Source: Solirubrobacteraceae bacterium
Lineage (GTDB): Bacteria; Actinomycetota; Thermoleophilia; Solirubrobacterales; Solirubrobacteraceae
Assembly (NCBI GenBank): GCA_023230855.1
Contig: JALNWQ010000017.1
Location: 35,756-99,755, forward strand
Direction of reading: 5' to 3'
Length of the DNA stretch: 64,000 bases
The notes under the pieces are model-generated. The model did not search any database. It was not told the origin of the DNA and worked only from the letters and a program-made list of their open reading frames with translations. Shown here in pieces: positions 8,305-16,459 of the stretch. The translations under genes and the position numbers were made by a program. How positions within the stretch are numbered: the stretch's first letter is position 1; the number at the start of each line of letters is the position of its first letter.

Positions 8305-8664
8305 ATGAGCGTCGACCGATGCGACCTGCTCTGCCTGGACCTGCCGCGGGCGGAGGCATTGCGGCGGGCACGGCCGGAGCCCGCGGTCACGCAACGGGGT
8401 GCGGAGCAGGCGGCGGCGTTGGGGGATCCGACGCGGTTGACGATCGCGTCGACGCTGCGGGAGGGAGAGGAGCTGTGCGTGTGCGACCTGGCGTGGGTGG
8501 TGGAGCGGTCGGAGAAGCTCGTGTCGCACCACGTCGGGAAGCTCCGCGCGGCCGGGCTGGTCGTCGGTCGCCGCGACGGCAAGATGGTGCTCTACCGCCT
8601 CACCCCGGCTGGCACGTCGCTGGTCGACGCGGTGGCGGCGGTGGCCGACGAGGTGGCGTCGTGA
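8305..8664 (+). CDS. CadC/CmtR-type ArsR family metal-responsive repressor
   Basis: 119-aa winged-helix repressor. ALGDPTRLTIASTL and SEKLVSHHVGKLRAAGLV are the ArsR dimer helix and recognition helix. The metal site is unusually clear: Cys6 and Cys10 in the N-terminal arm (DRCDLLC) and Cys58/Cys60 in ELCVCDL match in spacing and position the four-cysteine Cd/Pb site of CadC (Cys7, 11, 58, 60). It should dissociate from DNA on binding a soft divalent metal and derepress the downstream ATPase, whose GTG overlaps its stop by 4 nt. The palindrome at 8286-8299 would make it autoregulatory. Confidence 0.9.
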   Translation: MSVDRCDLLCLDLPRAEALRRARPEPAVTQRGAEQAAALGDPTRLTIASTLREGEELCVCDLAWVVERSEKLVSHHVGKLRAAGLVVGRRDGKMVLYRLTPAGTSLVDAVAAVADEVAS

Positions 8665-10835
8665 GCGCCGCTCGGCCACCCCGCCCGGACGAGCCCGGAA
8701 GCGTGCCCCTCCCAATGCTGGAGCTCCCCCAGACCGAGGTCGACGCCGAGGCGTGCGCGTGCTGCGCGCCCGACGGTGAGGATGCCTCGACGGCGCCTGC
8801 CGCGGGGTCGTGCTGCGCCCCGGCGGAGCCGGCAGCCCGTCCGAGGGCGGGAGTGCAGCTCGACGCGTGCGGGTGCGAGATCCCGGATCTGTCGGAGGGG
8901 CCACCGGCACGGTTGTGGGACGTGCGCGAGATCCGCCTGGCCGCCGGTTCGGGGCTGGCACTGCTGGCCGCGCTGTCGCTGGCGTTGGCCGGGGCCGACG
9001 GTGGGTGGGTCCGAGCCGCGGAGGTGGTGGCGCTGCTCGTCGGCGGGCTGACGTTCGTGCCGCAGGCCGTGCGCGGGCTCCTGGCGGGACGCCTGTCGGT
9101 CGGGACGTTGATGGCGATCGCGGCGATCGGGGCGGTGCTGCTGGGGGAGGTGGCCGAGGCGGCGATGCTCGCGTTCCTGTTCTCGATCAGCGAGGCGCTC
9201 GAGCACTACGCCCTGACCCGAGCGCACCAGGGCCTGCGCGCGCTCCTGGGACTCGTCCCCGAGCGGGCGCGGGTCCGGCGTGACGGGCACGAGGTCGAGA
9301 CGTCCCCGACGCAGCTGCGCGTCGGCGACGTGCTCGTCGTGCGTCCGGGGGAGCGCGTGGCCACCGACGGCCGGATCGTCGAGGGTCGCTCGGCGCTGGA
9401 CCAGTCGCCGGTGACGGGCGAGTCGGTACCGGTCTGGCGCGGACCGGGCGAGGAGGTGTTCGCGGCGACGATCAACGGCCGGGGCGCGCTGGAGGTGCAG
9501 GTCACCGCGACGGTGGCCGACAACTCGCTGGCCCGGGTGGTGCGGATCGTCGAGGAGGCCCAGACCCGCAAGGGGCGTGGCCAGCGGATCGCGGACCGGA
9601 TCGCGCGGCCACTGGTGCCCGGGATCCTCGTCGTGGCCGCGCTGATCGCGGTGCTCGGCGGTATCGCGTCCGGCGATCCCGGGACGTGGGTCGAGCGGGC
9701 GCTCGTCGTGCTCGTCGCGGCGGCGCCCTGTGCGTTCGCGATCTCCGCGCCGGTGACCGTCGTGGCCGCGATCGGAGCCGCCACCCGCTCCGGCGTGCTC
9801 ATCAAGGGCGGGGCCGCCCTGGAGGCCCTCGGACAGGTGCGCACCGTCGCGCTGGACAAGACCGGCACCCTCACGCGCAGCGAGCCCCGCGTGATCGACG
9901 TCCTGCACGACGAGCACCACGACCGCGCCGAGGTCCTGACGCTCGCCGCCGCGCTGGAGGCCCGCAGCGAGCACCCGCTCGCGGCGGCGATCCTCACGGC
10001 CGCCCCACCCGCCGAGGTCCACCGCGGCGAGGACGTCAACGCCCACCCCGGCGATGGATTGGAGGGCCGAGTCGATGGCCGTCGGGTGCGGGTCGGTCGG
10101 CCCGGCTACCTCGATCCCGGCCCGTGGGGCGACCGCGTCGCCGCGCTGCAGCGCCAGGGCGCCACCGTCGTGCTCGTCGCCGCCGACGAGCACCTCGTCG
10201 GCGCCATCGCGATCCGCGACGACCTGCGCCCCGAGGCCGCCGACGCCATCCGCGAGCTTCGCGGGGCCGGCGTGACCGGCATCGCGATGCTCACCGGTGA
10301 CAACGCCCTCGCTGCCGGCGCCCTCGCAGCCACGGCCGGGATCGACCACGTCGGCGCCGAGCTGCGCCCCGAGGACAAGGCCACCGCGATCGACGAGCTC
10401 ATCAGTCAGCGGCACGGGACCGTCGCGATGGTCGGCGACGGCATCAACGACGCGCCCGCACTGGCTAGCGCCGACGTCGGGATCGCGATGGGCGCCATCG
10501 GCACCGACGTCGCGATCGAGACGGCCGACATCGCGCTCATGGGCGACGACCTCCGAACGCTGCCGCGGGCGATCCACCACGCACGACGGGCCAATCGGAT
10601 CATGCGCCAGAGCCTGGCGCTCTCGGCCGCCATCATCATCACCCTCGTCCCGCTGGCGGCGACCGGCATCCTGGGCCTCGCGGCGGTCGTCTCGATCCAC
10701 GAGCTCGCCGAGGTCCTCGTCATCGCCAACGGCCTGCGTGCCGCGCGCCGCGGCGCGTTCGCTGCCGCCACGACGTCCTCGACCAACCCGCCGCCTGCCC
10801 AGGCGGTGGCCCGTCAACCGACCCCGGTGACCTGA
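8661..10835 (+). CDS. Heavy-metal P1B-type ATPase, CtpG-like exporter
   Basis: 724-aa membrane pump. A cysteine-rich N-terminal tail (ACACCAPDG, SCCAPAEP, ACGCEIP; residues ~27-75) replaces the usual CxxC metal-binding domain. Then come a pair of helices, the actuator domain with SPVTGESVPV, the APCAF membrane motif (near 356), the phosphorylation site DKTGT (400-404), nucleotide-binding LEARSEHPLA, and the hinge MVGDGINDAPALA. The last helices carry SIHELAEVLVIANGL. CPC/SPC is normal at the metal site; here it is APC, which fits a CtpG-like group rather than copper pumps. Start GTG 8661 overlaps the repressor stop, so both are translationally coupled. Likely cargo Cd, Pb or Zn. Confidence 0.9.
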   Translation: MSAARPPRPDEPGSVPLPMLELPQTEVDAEACACCAPDGEDASTAPAAGSCCAPAEPAARPRAGVQLDACGCEIPDLSEGPPARLWDVREIRLAAGSGLALLAALSLALAGADGGWVRAAEVVALLVGGLTFVPQAVRGLLAGRLSVGTLMAIAAIGAVLLGEVAEAAMLAFLFSISEALEHYALTRAHQGLRALLGLVPERARVRRDGHEVETSPTQLRVGDVLVVRPGERVATDGRIVEGRSALDQSPVTGESVPVWRGPGEEVFAATINGRGALEVQVTATVADNSLARVVRIVEEAQTRKGRGQRIADRIARPLVPGILVVAALIAVLGGIASGDPGTWVERALVVLVAAAPCAFAISAPVTVVAAIGAATRSGVLIKGGAALEALGQVRTVALDKTGTLTRSEPRVIDVLHDEHHDRAEVLTLAAALEARSEHPLAAAILTAAPPAEVHRGEDVNAHPGDGLEGRVDGRRVRVGRPGYLDPGPWGDRVAALQRQGATVVLVAADEHLVGAIAIRDDLRPEAADAIRELRGAGVTGIAMLTGDNALAAGALAATAGIDHVGAELRPEDKATAIDELISQRHGTVAMVGDGINDAPALASADVGIAMGAIGTDVAIETADIALMGDDLRTLPRAIHHARRANRIMRQSLALSAAIIITLVPLAATGILGLAAVVSIHELAEVLVIANGLRAARRGAFAAATTSSTNPPPAQAVARQPTPVT

Positions 10836-10836
10836 C

Positions 10837-11442
10837 ATGCCCTGGCTCGCGCTCGCGCTCTACCTGCTCTACCTCGGCCTGGCGTTCGGCTGGCGCACGT
10901 GGCTCATGCTCACCCGGGCCGGCACCAGCGGGTTCCACGGCATCAGCGGCACCCCCGCGCAAGCGCAGTGGTGGGGCGGCGTGCTCTTCGCCGTCGCGCT
11001 CGTCGCCGGCCTGGTCGCGCCGGTCCTGCAGCTCGCCGGCGCGACCCCGCCGCTCGCCGCGCTCGACACGACCGGGATCGCCGTCATCGGCACCGGGATC
11101 GCCGTGGCCGGGATCGCCGGCACCCTCGTGGCCCAGGCCGCGATGGGCGACACCTGGCGCATCGGCATCGACGAGCAGGAGCGCACGGCCCTCGTGACCC
11201 GCGGCGTCTTCGCGCGCGTTCGCAACCCCGTCTTCACCGCGATGCTCGCCGTCGCCATCGGCCTCGCGCTCATCACGCCCAACGTCGTCGCGCTGGCCGG
11301 CACAGCCGCGCTCCTGCTCGCCATCGAGCTCCAGGTCCGCTACGCCGAAGAGCCCTACCTCCGCCGAGCGCACGGGCCCGCGTACGTGGACTACGCCGCC
11401 ACCTCCGGCCGATTCTTCCCGGGCATCGGCCGCCTGGGTTAG
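10837..11442 (+). CDS. Isoprenylcysteine carboxyl methyltransferase-like membrane protein
   Basis: 201-aa protein with about five hydrophobic segments, beginning one base after the ATPase stop, so third gene of the metal operon. The C-terminal region TWRIGIDEQERTALVTRGVFARVRNPVFTAMLAVAIGLAL ... RYAEEPYLRRAHGPAYVDYAATSGRFFP has the RNPxYxG-like turn and the E(E)-x-L-x6-G-x2-Y-x2-Y signature of the ICMT/PEMT fold that binds S-adenosylmethionine at the membrane. Bacterial members methylate unknown small or lipid substrates; their repeated pairing with metal pumps is family knowledge, the purpose is not known. Confidence 0.8.
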   Translation: MPWLALALYLLYLGLAFGWRTWLMLTRAGTSGFHGISGTPAQAQWWGGVLFAVALVAGLVAPVLQLAGATPPLAALDTTGIAVIGTGIAVAGIAGTLVAQAAMGDTWRIGIDEQERTALVTRGVFARVRNPVFTAMLAVAIGLALITPNVVALAGTAALLLAIELQVRYAEEPYLRRAHGPAYVDYAATSGRFFPGIGRLG

Positions 11443-11461
11443 CGACGCCGATTCCCTCGCG

Positions 11462-12205
11462 TCAATCGACGTTCTCCGCCCGGGTCCGACGCCGTCCGAG
11501 CGCGCCGGCGACGGCCCCGAGGACGATCAGCGCGACGAGACTCGGGACGACCCATCCGGGCGCTCCGTCGCTCTCGCCGGAGACGTCTTGGACGGAGTCC
11601 GCCGCCGCATCCGAGGGCGCCGCGGCGTCGGTGATCGGAGCCGCTCTCGTCCCCGGTGGGGCAGCGTCGTCCTCGGCGTCATCGGACCGTTGGAGTGGTC
11701 CGGGCGGGTCGCGCTCGTCGTTCGTCACCCGGAGTCGTCCGCCGGTGTTGAGCGTGACGTACGCGGAGACGTCCCAGTCCTGCCAGGAGCCGCGGCCCTC
11801 GGTTGGAATCTCGGCGTGGTGAACTCCCCCTTCGTCGCGCTCGGTGGCGACACGTACGGCTCGCTCACGACCGGCGGGCCGGATCCAGTAGACGACCCTC
11901 GAGCCGTCGCCGGTCCCCGGACCCGCGAGGGTCGTTGCGAAGTCGACGTTGCTGGGCCCGGCCTCCGAGCCCTGCACCGCTATCCGCACGCCCTTGCCGC
12001 CCCCCTCGGCGACGCTGATGCCGCCGTGGGCGTCGGCCGCGGCGGGCAGGGCGAGCACCGCTACGGCGGCCGACGTCGCGAACGCTCGCACGCGTCGAAG
12101 GGCCTCCCGGCGGACGCACCGGGCGCGGGCGGCGTGCTTGGGTCGCGCGGTCGGCGTCGCGCCGTCGGGCGAGACGATACGGGGGGAGATGGCCCGTGTG
12201 TTCAT
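11462..12205 (-). CDS. Secreted, C-terminally membrane-anchored protein of unknown function
   Basis: 247 aa. An Arg-rich N-terminus leads into a signal peptide ending ADA-HGG; the exported part is about 150 residues of predicted beta structure (VRIAVQGSEAGPSNVDFATTLAG, VVYWIRPAGRERAV), followed by an Ala/Asp/Pro-rich linker and a single C-terminal transmembrane helix with an RRRTR stop-transfer tail. The mature N-terminal His recalls copper-binding CopC/PcoC-like proteins but no full match is visible. It is the last gene of the DsbA-VKOR operon; its ATG overlaps the preceding stop (ATGA). Function not assigned. Confidence 0.7.
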   Translation of the reverse strand: MNTRAISPRIVSPDGATPTARPKHAARARCVRREALRRVRAFATSAAVAVLALPAAADAHGGISVAEGGGKGVRIAVQGSEAGPSNVDFATTLAGPGTGDGSRVVYWIRPAGRERAVRVATERDEGGVHHAEIPTEGRGSWQDWDVSAYVTLNTGGRLRVTNDERDPPGPLQRSDDAEDDAAPPGTRAAPITDAAAPSDAAADSVQDVSGESDGAPGWVVPSLVALIVLGAVAGALGRRRTRAENVD

Positions 12206-13701
12206 GAGAGCAACCAGAGTCCGATCGAGGTGAAGCCGACCATCACGGCGAGCATCCAGTACTGGGACCGGGCTGCGGTGCGACGCCCACGGAACGTCCT
12301 GACGGCGACGTCGTGGGCCGCGATCAGGCCGGCGACGTGACCGCCGATCAGCGCAACGACCTGGAGGTACCAGGTCGCCTCCGGGGACAGCACGTCGTAG
12401 TCGATCGTCCATCCGGCGGTCCCGAGCAGGTTCGAACCGTCGCCACGGGGGTCCGAGAGGAGGAACCCCAAGGCCTGTCCGTTGATGACCAGCAGCGAGA
12501 CGTAGTGGGCGATCGCGTACCCGAGGACGATCGGGACGAGGCTCGGAGCGAAGCGCTCGAGCAGGTCCTTGGTCCCCAGCGTCCTGCCGCTGACGCGGCG
12601 TATGCCGGCGATCCCGACGAGCACGAGCCCCGAGACCAGGAGCACGCAGAGCAGGAGCCCCGTCGTGCTGGCAGCGGTCGCGGCCCCCGTGGCCCCGAGC
12701 CCGAGACTCGCGAAGAGATCCTCGAGCATGGGGCCGAGGGAGCCGTCGGAGGTCCAGGCTTCTCCGCCGGAGAGCCCGTCGAAGGTCGTCGTGCCGATGA
12801 GGACCAGAACGACTGCGGGGAGGCCACGGGCCGGGCGGAGCTCTCCGAGCCCGCTGCCGGGCACCCGCAGTCCAACCCGTCCGTCACGCCAGAACACGGG
12901 CGCGAGCGTCGACGCGATGTGGAAGTACCTTCCGAACCCGTCGGCGCGGTCCAGGAAGGTGGTGCCGAAGACCCCGGTGCCGACGAGCATGGTCACGCCG
13001 TACACCAACGCGACGAGACCGATCAGCGAGGGGTCGTCGCGGTCGGCCGCGACGAGCTCGAGCCAGCCGAACGCCAGCAGTACGCCGGCAGCGGGCCACA
13101 TGCCGAGGCGGACAGGCCACGCGATCGGTCGAGGAGCCGAGGCCCCGGTTCGCCGGACGAGCCAGCGCGCCAGGTCGGCGATCGCCCGCCAGGGGCTGAT
13201 CGCCCGCCAGACGTTGCCGACGAAGACCGAGAGGACCGGAATCCCGACCCACAGGGCGACGAAGACCATCGTCGGCGCGAGGTTGGTCCGAGCGTCCTGC
13301 GTTCCGGTGAGGCCGGCCCAGACCGTGGTGCCGTAGAGCAGCACCCCGAGCACGCCGAGGAGCACGCGGCCGGTACGGCGCAGGGCGGCGGGTACGGCGA
13401 CGCTGCGCCCGCGCGCCATGGCCTCGAGTCGCGGACGGGGCCAGAGGACGCTCAGGCCGACGAACGACACCACGAGAACGATCGCGGCCGCCCACCCGAA
13501 CAGCCACTCCGGGATCGGGATCTGGCGCCCCCCGGACAAGCCGTGCGCGGACGCCGGCTCGGGAGACGCAAGCACGCCGGCCACCATCGCGGTCGACAGA
13601 CCGAGCAGGAGCATCGCCCAGGGAGAGCAGCGTCCCAGAGCATCGGCTGGGCCCACCCGGGGGCCGGCGGCGTGGCGCGGCCCCGTGAGGCGCCGCCTCA
13701 C
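12202..13701 (-). CDS. Multi-pass membrane protein, 'fenitrothion hydrolase'-annotated family
   Basis: 499 aa with roughly ten hydrophobic segments. After a signal-like first helix, HGLSGGRQIPIPEWLFGWAAAIVLVVSFVGL opens the conserved part; later hallmarks are WAGLTGTQD, NVWRAISPWRAI and AHYVSLLVINGQ. From memory this resembles actinobacterial proteins labelled fenitrothion hydrolase, a label I would not take as function. Conserved His residues near membrane faces (AHG, FHIAST, AHY, GGHVAG) would suit haem, copper or quinone chemistry, an inference. GTG 13701 overlaps the VKOR stop by 4 nt and its own stop overlaps the next ATG. Confidence 0.75.
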   Translation of the reverse strand: MRRRLTGPRHAAGPRVGPADALGRCSPWAMLLLGLSTAMVAGVLASPEPASAHGLSGGRQIPIPEWLFGWAAAIVLVVSFVGLSVLWPRPRLEAMARGRSVAVPAALRRTGRVLLGVLGVLLYGTTVWAGLTGTQDARTNLAPTMVFVALWVGIPVLSVFVGNVWRAISPWRAIADLARWLVRRTGASAPRPIAWPVRLGMWPAAGVLLAFGWLELVAADRDDPSLIGLVALVYGVTMLVGTGVFGTTFLDRADGFGRYFHIASTLAPVFWRDGRVGLRVPGSGLGELRPARGLPAVVLVLIGTTTFDGLSGGEAWTSDGSLGPMLEDLFASLGLGATGAATAASTTGLLLCVLLVSGLVLVGIAGIRRVSGRTLGTKDLLERFAPSLVPIVLGYAIAHYVSLLVINGQALGFLLSDPRGDGSNLLGTAGWTIDYDVLSPEATWYLQVVALIGGHVAGLIAAHDVAVRTFRGRRTAARSQYWMLAVMVGFTSIGLWLLS

Positions 13702-14315
13702 GCGAACACCGAATCCCAGGGTGCCCAGAAGCGCTCGACGAGCAGGGCCGCGACGAGCAGCAGCCACACGGTCAGCACGATGCCGTGGTTCTCGCGGGCG
13801 ATGCGAGCGACGGCGCCGAGCCGGCTCGGCCGGGCAGCGACGTCCTGCAGGTTGTGGAGCGTCACGTACCAGAAGGCCGGGATCGTCGCGACCCACACCG
13901 CGATGCAGAACGGGCAGAGCGCACCCACGCGATAGAGGCCCTGGAAGATCAGCCAGTGCACGAAGACGACGGCGAAGGCCATGCCCGCCTGCACGACGAG
14001 CCAGAACCAGCGCCCGGGCCGCGCGCCGGACGCCACCGCGAGGCCGGCCACGAGGACCCCGGCGAACCCGGCCAGCCCGAGGAACGGGTTCGGAAAGCCG
14101 AACGCCGACGCCTGGTCGCTGGTCATCACCGATCCGCAGTCGACCGCCCCACCCAGCGTGCAGGGCGGCACGTAGAGCGGATCCTCCAGGAGCCGGAACT
14201 TCTCGATCGCCAGCTCGGCCGACGCGGCCAGTCCCAGGATCCCGGCCAGCAGCAGCACGAGGCCCAGGCGGCGAACGCCCGCGTCGGAGCTCGTGCCGGC
14301 GGGGGCCGCGGTCAC
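13698..14315 (-). CDS. Vitamin K epoxide reductase (VKOR) family thiol oxidase
   Basis: 205-aa integral membrane protein that reoxidises DsbA-like proteins with quinone. The loop cysteines are in PPCTLGGAVDCGSVM and the active site CxxC is ALCPFCIAVW, after which the quinone-binding helices follow; this is the standard VKOR order within a four-to-five-helix bundle. GTG 14315 overlaps the DsbA stop (GTGA), so partner and oxidase are made together, the arrangement by which actinobacteria form disulfides in exported proteins. Its own stop overlaps the next gene. Controlled, I infer, by the operator at 15074-15090. Confidence 0.9.
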   Translation of the reverse strand: MTAAPAGTSSDAGVRRLGLVLLLAGILGLAASAELAIEKFRLLEDPLYVPPCTLGGAVDCGSVMTSDQASAFGFPNPFLGLAGFAGVLVAGLAVASGARPGRWFWLVVQAGMAFAVVFVHWLIFQGLYRVGALCPFCIAVWVATIPAFWYVTLHNLQDVAARPSRLGAVARIARENHGIVLTVWLLLVAALLVERFWAPWDSVFA

Positions 14316-15064
14316 GATCCCGCGATCGCGGCGTCGATCTCGTTGCGCAGGTCGTCCACCGACCGTGGATCGATCCGTCGCTCGTTGACGAAGAACGTGG
14401 GGGTGCCCTGGACGCCCAGGGCCGAGCCGGCCGCGAAGTCGCTCTCGACCCGTCGCAGCGTCGCGGGGTCGGCGACGGCGGCGTCGTAGCGCTTCATGTC
14501 CAGACCCAGATCCTCGGCGAATCCTCGGAACGTGCCGGCCTGCGACTCGCGCTTCTCGCCCCACTCGGCCTGCGTCTCGAACATCCTGCGGTACATCTCC
14601 TCGAGCTTGCCCTGCTGCGAGGCGGCTTCGACGGCGATCGCGGCCGGCCGAGAGTTCTGGTGGCCCGGGAGGGGGAAGTAGCGGATGTTGAACGTGACCC
14701 GTCCGGCGTAGGCCTTGCGGAGCTCCTCGACCGCCGGGTACGCGGCGCGACACCCCTCGCACTCGAAGTCGAGGAACTCGGTGAACGTCACCCCCGAGCT
14801 ACCGGGAGCCCCGAGGAGCCTCGGGTCGTCGGTGACCACCGGCGGCAACGTGGCCGCGTCGGCGCTGGTCTCCGACGTCGCCGTGGTCGTGGTGGAGGAC
14901 GCACGTTCGCTCGGGGCGTCCGAGCCGTCGTCGCCCCCACCGACGAGGATCGCGACCGCTGCGACGACGACCACGAAGAGGGCGACCAGACCAGCGGACA
15001 CCTTGACGTTTCGGCTCGTCGGTACGGACGCCAGGCGTCCCGACCGCCGTCGGCTCTCGACCAT
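14312..15064 (-). CDS. Membrane-anchored DsbA-like thioredoxin-fold protein
   Basis: 250 aa. A basic N-terminus and one signal-anchor helix (VSAGLVALFVVVVAAVAILVGGG) are followed by a Ser/Thr linker and a DsbA/Thioredoxin_4 domain: FTEFLDFECEGCRAAYP carries the CxxC active site (CEGC), GVQGTPTFFVN the cis-proline loop. It would introduce disulfides into secreted proteins and pass electrons to the VKOR encoded next. First gene of a four-gene operon chained by 4-nt overlaps. ATG 15064 sits 8 nt after a TAGGAT -10 box that lies inside the palindrome at 15074-15090, so repression by promoter occlusion is expected. Confidence 0.9.
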   Translation of the reverse strand: MVESRRRSGRLASVPTSRNVKVSAGLVALFVVVVAAVAILVGGGDDGSDAPSERASSTTTTATSETSADAATLPPVVTDDPRLLGAPGSSGVTFTEFLDFECEGCRAAYPAVEELRKAYAGRVTFNIRYFPLPGHQNSRPAAIAVEAASQQGKLEEMYRRMFETQAEWGEKRESQAGTFRGFAEDLGLDMKRYDAAVADPATLRRVESDFAAGSALGVQGTPTFFVNERRIDPRSVDDLRNEIDAAIAGS

Positions 15065-15073
15065 GAGCGAAGA

Positions 15074-15090
15074 TCCTACAGATCGTAGGA
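15074..15090. promoter_or_regulatory. BlaI-type operator A (TCCTAC-AGATC-GTAGGA)
   Basis: Perfect 6-bp inverted repeat with 5-bp spacer, 9 nt before the dsbA-like ATG and overlapping its TAGGAT -10 box (complement of 15073-15078). Same palindrome as at 16236, 17914 and 19236. BlaI/MecI-family operators are typically built on CTACA/TGTAG half-sites, which fits. Confidence 0.75.
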
Positions 15091-15224
15091 GTACCGAGCG
15101 CCATCGCGGCAAGGGCGACTCGACACACCCCGTCGCGCGGTGTCCGTCTGGGGAAGCGGGGCAGCAACGCCCCGGGTTCTCGCCCTCCGTGACCACGGCA
15201 TCGGCGCGCGGCGGCGCTTGATCG

Positions 15225-16067
15225 TCAGTGCGCGGCGGCGCCACCCCACGACCTGAGATCCCTGCGCGGATCTCGCGGCTCGCCACCCTCGTACCAGCCG
15301 GGGGCGCTCCAGAGCTCGAAGTGCAGGAGGCAGGCTGTCGCGTTGCCGGTCCTGCCGACCGATCCGACGGGCGAGCCGGCGTCGACGCGGTCACCGACCT
15401 TCAGCGGCGAGGCGGACTGCAGGTGCATGTAGACCTGGTCCTCGCCCGAAGGCGTGCCGGTGATCACGACGTAGTTGCCTGCGGCCCCATGCCGCTTCTT
15501 CACCTTCACCGACCCGCTCGAAGCGGCCACGACCGGGGTGCCGCATGCAGACAGGAGGTCGACGCCTTGGTGCGCACCGCCGCGATCGCCGAAGCCGGTG
15601 GCCGAACCACCGAACGACCAGCGTCCTCGAATGGGGAACGCGTACCCGGCGACGGTCCTGGCTCCGGGCGCTCGCTGCCTGGCGACGAGCTGCTTCTCGA
15701 TCTTCTCCGCGAACGCGAGCTTCATCGCCCGCAACGTCTGCAGGTTCGGTCGCCCGGTACGGGCCAGGCGCTTCTTGGCCTGGTACCGCCTGAGCGCCGC
15801 GCGCGTCCTCGCGCCGAGCGCACCGTCGGCACGAACCTTGGCTCGCCGCTGAACGCTCTTGATCTGCGAGCGGGTGAGCTTCACGGTCTGCGTCTCCGAG
15901 ACCGTCGGAGACGCAGGGGCAGCCGGTGCGGGAGCCGCGGTCGGCGCGACGATCCCGCCGCCCCCGGGGGTGCCGTTCGCGAAGGCGGCCTGCGGAAGGA
16001 GCCCGCCGGCGACCACCATCGTCAGGGCGCTTGTCAGGGCGGCGCGGCGCGCCGAGCGTGGTGGCAT
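15225..16067 (-). CDS. Secreted M23 peptidase with peptidoglycan-binding domain
   Basis: 280 aa. Signal peptide to about residue 30 (AAFA-NG), Pro/Ala linker, then a peptidoglycan_binding_1-like three-helix domain (LTRSQIKSVQRRAKVRADGALGARTRAALRRYQ, ~62-97) and a C-terminal LytM/M23 zinc endopeptidase domain (~140-265) with GAHQGVDLL (first His and Asp ligands) and CLLHFELW (HxH-type ligand region). Two cysteines (LSACGTP and ATACLLHF) flank the active site and could form a disulfide, tying it to the neighbouring oxidative-folding genes. It should cut peptide crosslinks in the wall. Operator B lies 170 nt upstream. Confidence 0.88.
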   Translation of the reverse strand: MPPRSARRAALTSALTMVVAGGLLPQAAFANGTPGGGGIVAPTAAPAPAAPASPTVSETQTVKLTRSQIKSVQRRAKVRADGALGARTRAALRRYQAKKRLARTGRPNLQTLRAMKLAFAEKIEKQLVARQRAPGARTVAGYAFPIRGRWSFGGSATGFGDRGGAHQGVDLLSACGTPVVAASSGSVKVKKRHGAAGNYVVITGTPSGEDQVYMHLQSASPLKVGDRVDAGSPVGSVGRTGNATACLLHFELWSAPGWYEGGEPRDPRRDLRSWGGAAAH

Positions 16068-16459
16068 CTGCAGCTGCTCTCTCGTCGGCCTACGGGGTTA
16101 GCTGACGGGCTGGCGCTGAAAGAGTCGCGCCTCCACGAAGACCGTGGACAAGCCCCAAACACCTGGGTCCCCCGCTCCCCGGGGACGGTTCCCGGAGACT
16201 CGGCAGCGGGAAAGGTACCAGGATCCGACGCGAGTTCCTACAGATCGTCGGAGACGCGTTCCGGTCGTGCGGTCGATGTCGTACCCCTCGACTCGACGCC
16301 CTCCAGTGCGCGCCGCACCACCGCGATCAGACGACGTGCACGGCACCGGCGGTCGCCGCCGGGCGAGCACGGTCCGCCCCGGCGATCCGCCCACCGACCC
16401 CGGGGCCTGCTGACCGCCCCGCAGTCGCCACCCGGACCACGCGATCGGCGTGGGGTCGG
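16068..16459. other. Intergenic region upstream of the M23 gene
   Basis: 392 nt without a credible gene, between the M56 peptidase stop and the M23 start, both leftward. Apart from the operator-like palindrome at 16236-16252 I see no hairpin with a T-run, no repeat and no coding signal. Confidence 0.5.
16236..16252. promoter_or_regulatory. BlaI-type operator B (TCCTAC-AGATC-GTCGGA)
   Basis: Same core and spacer as operator A with one mismatch in the right arm (GTCGGA for GTAGGA). It lies upstream of the M23 peptidase gene only, since the M56 gene ends beyond it. Confidence 0.55.
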
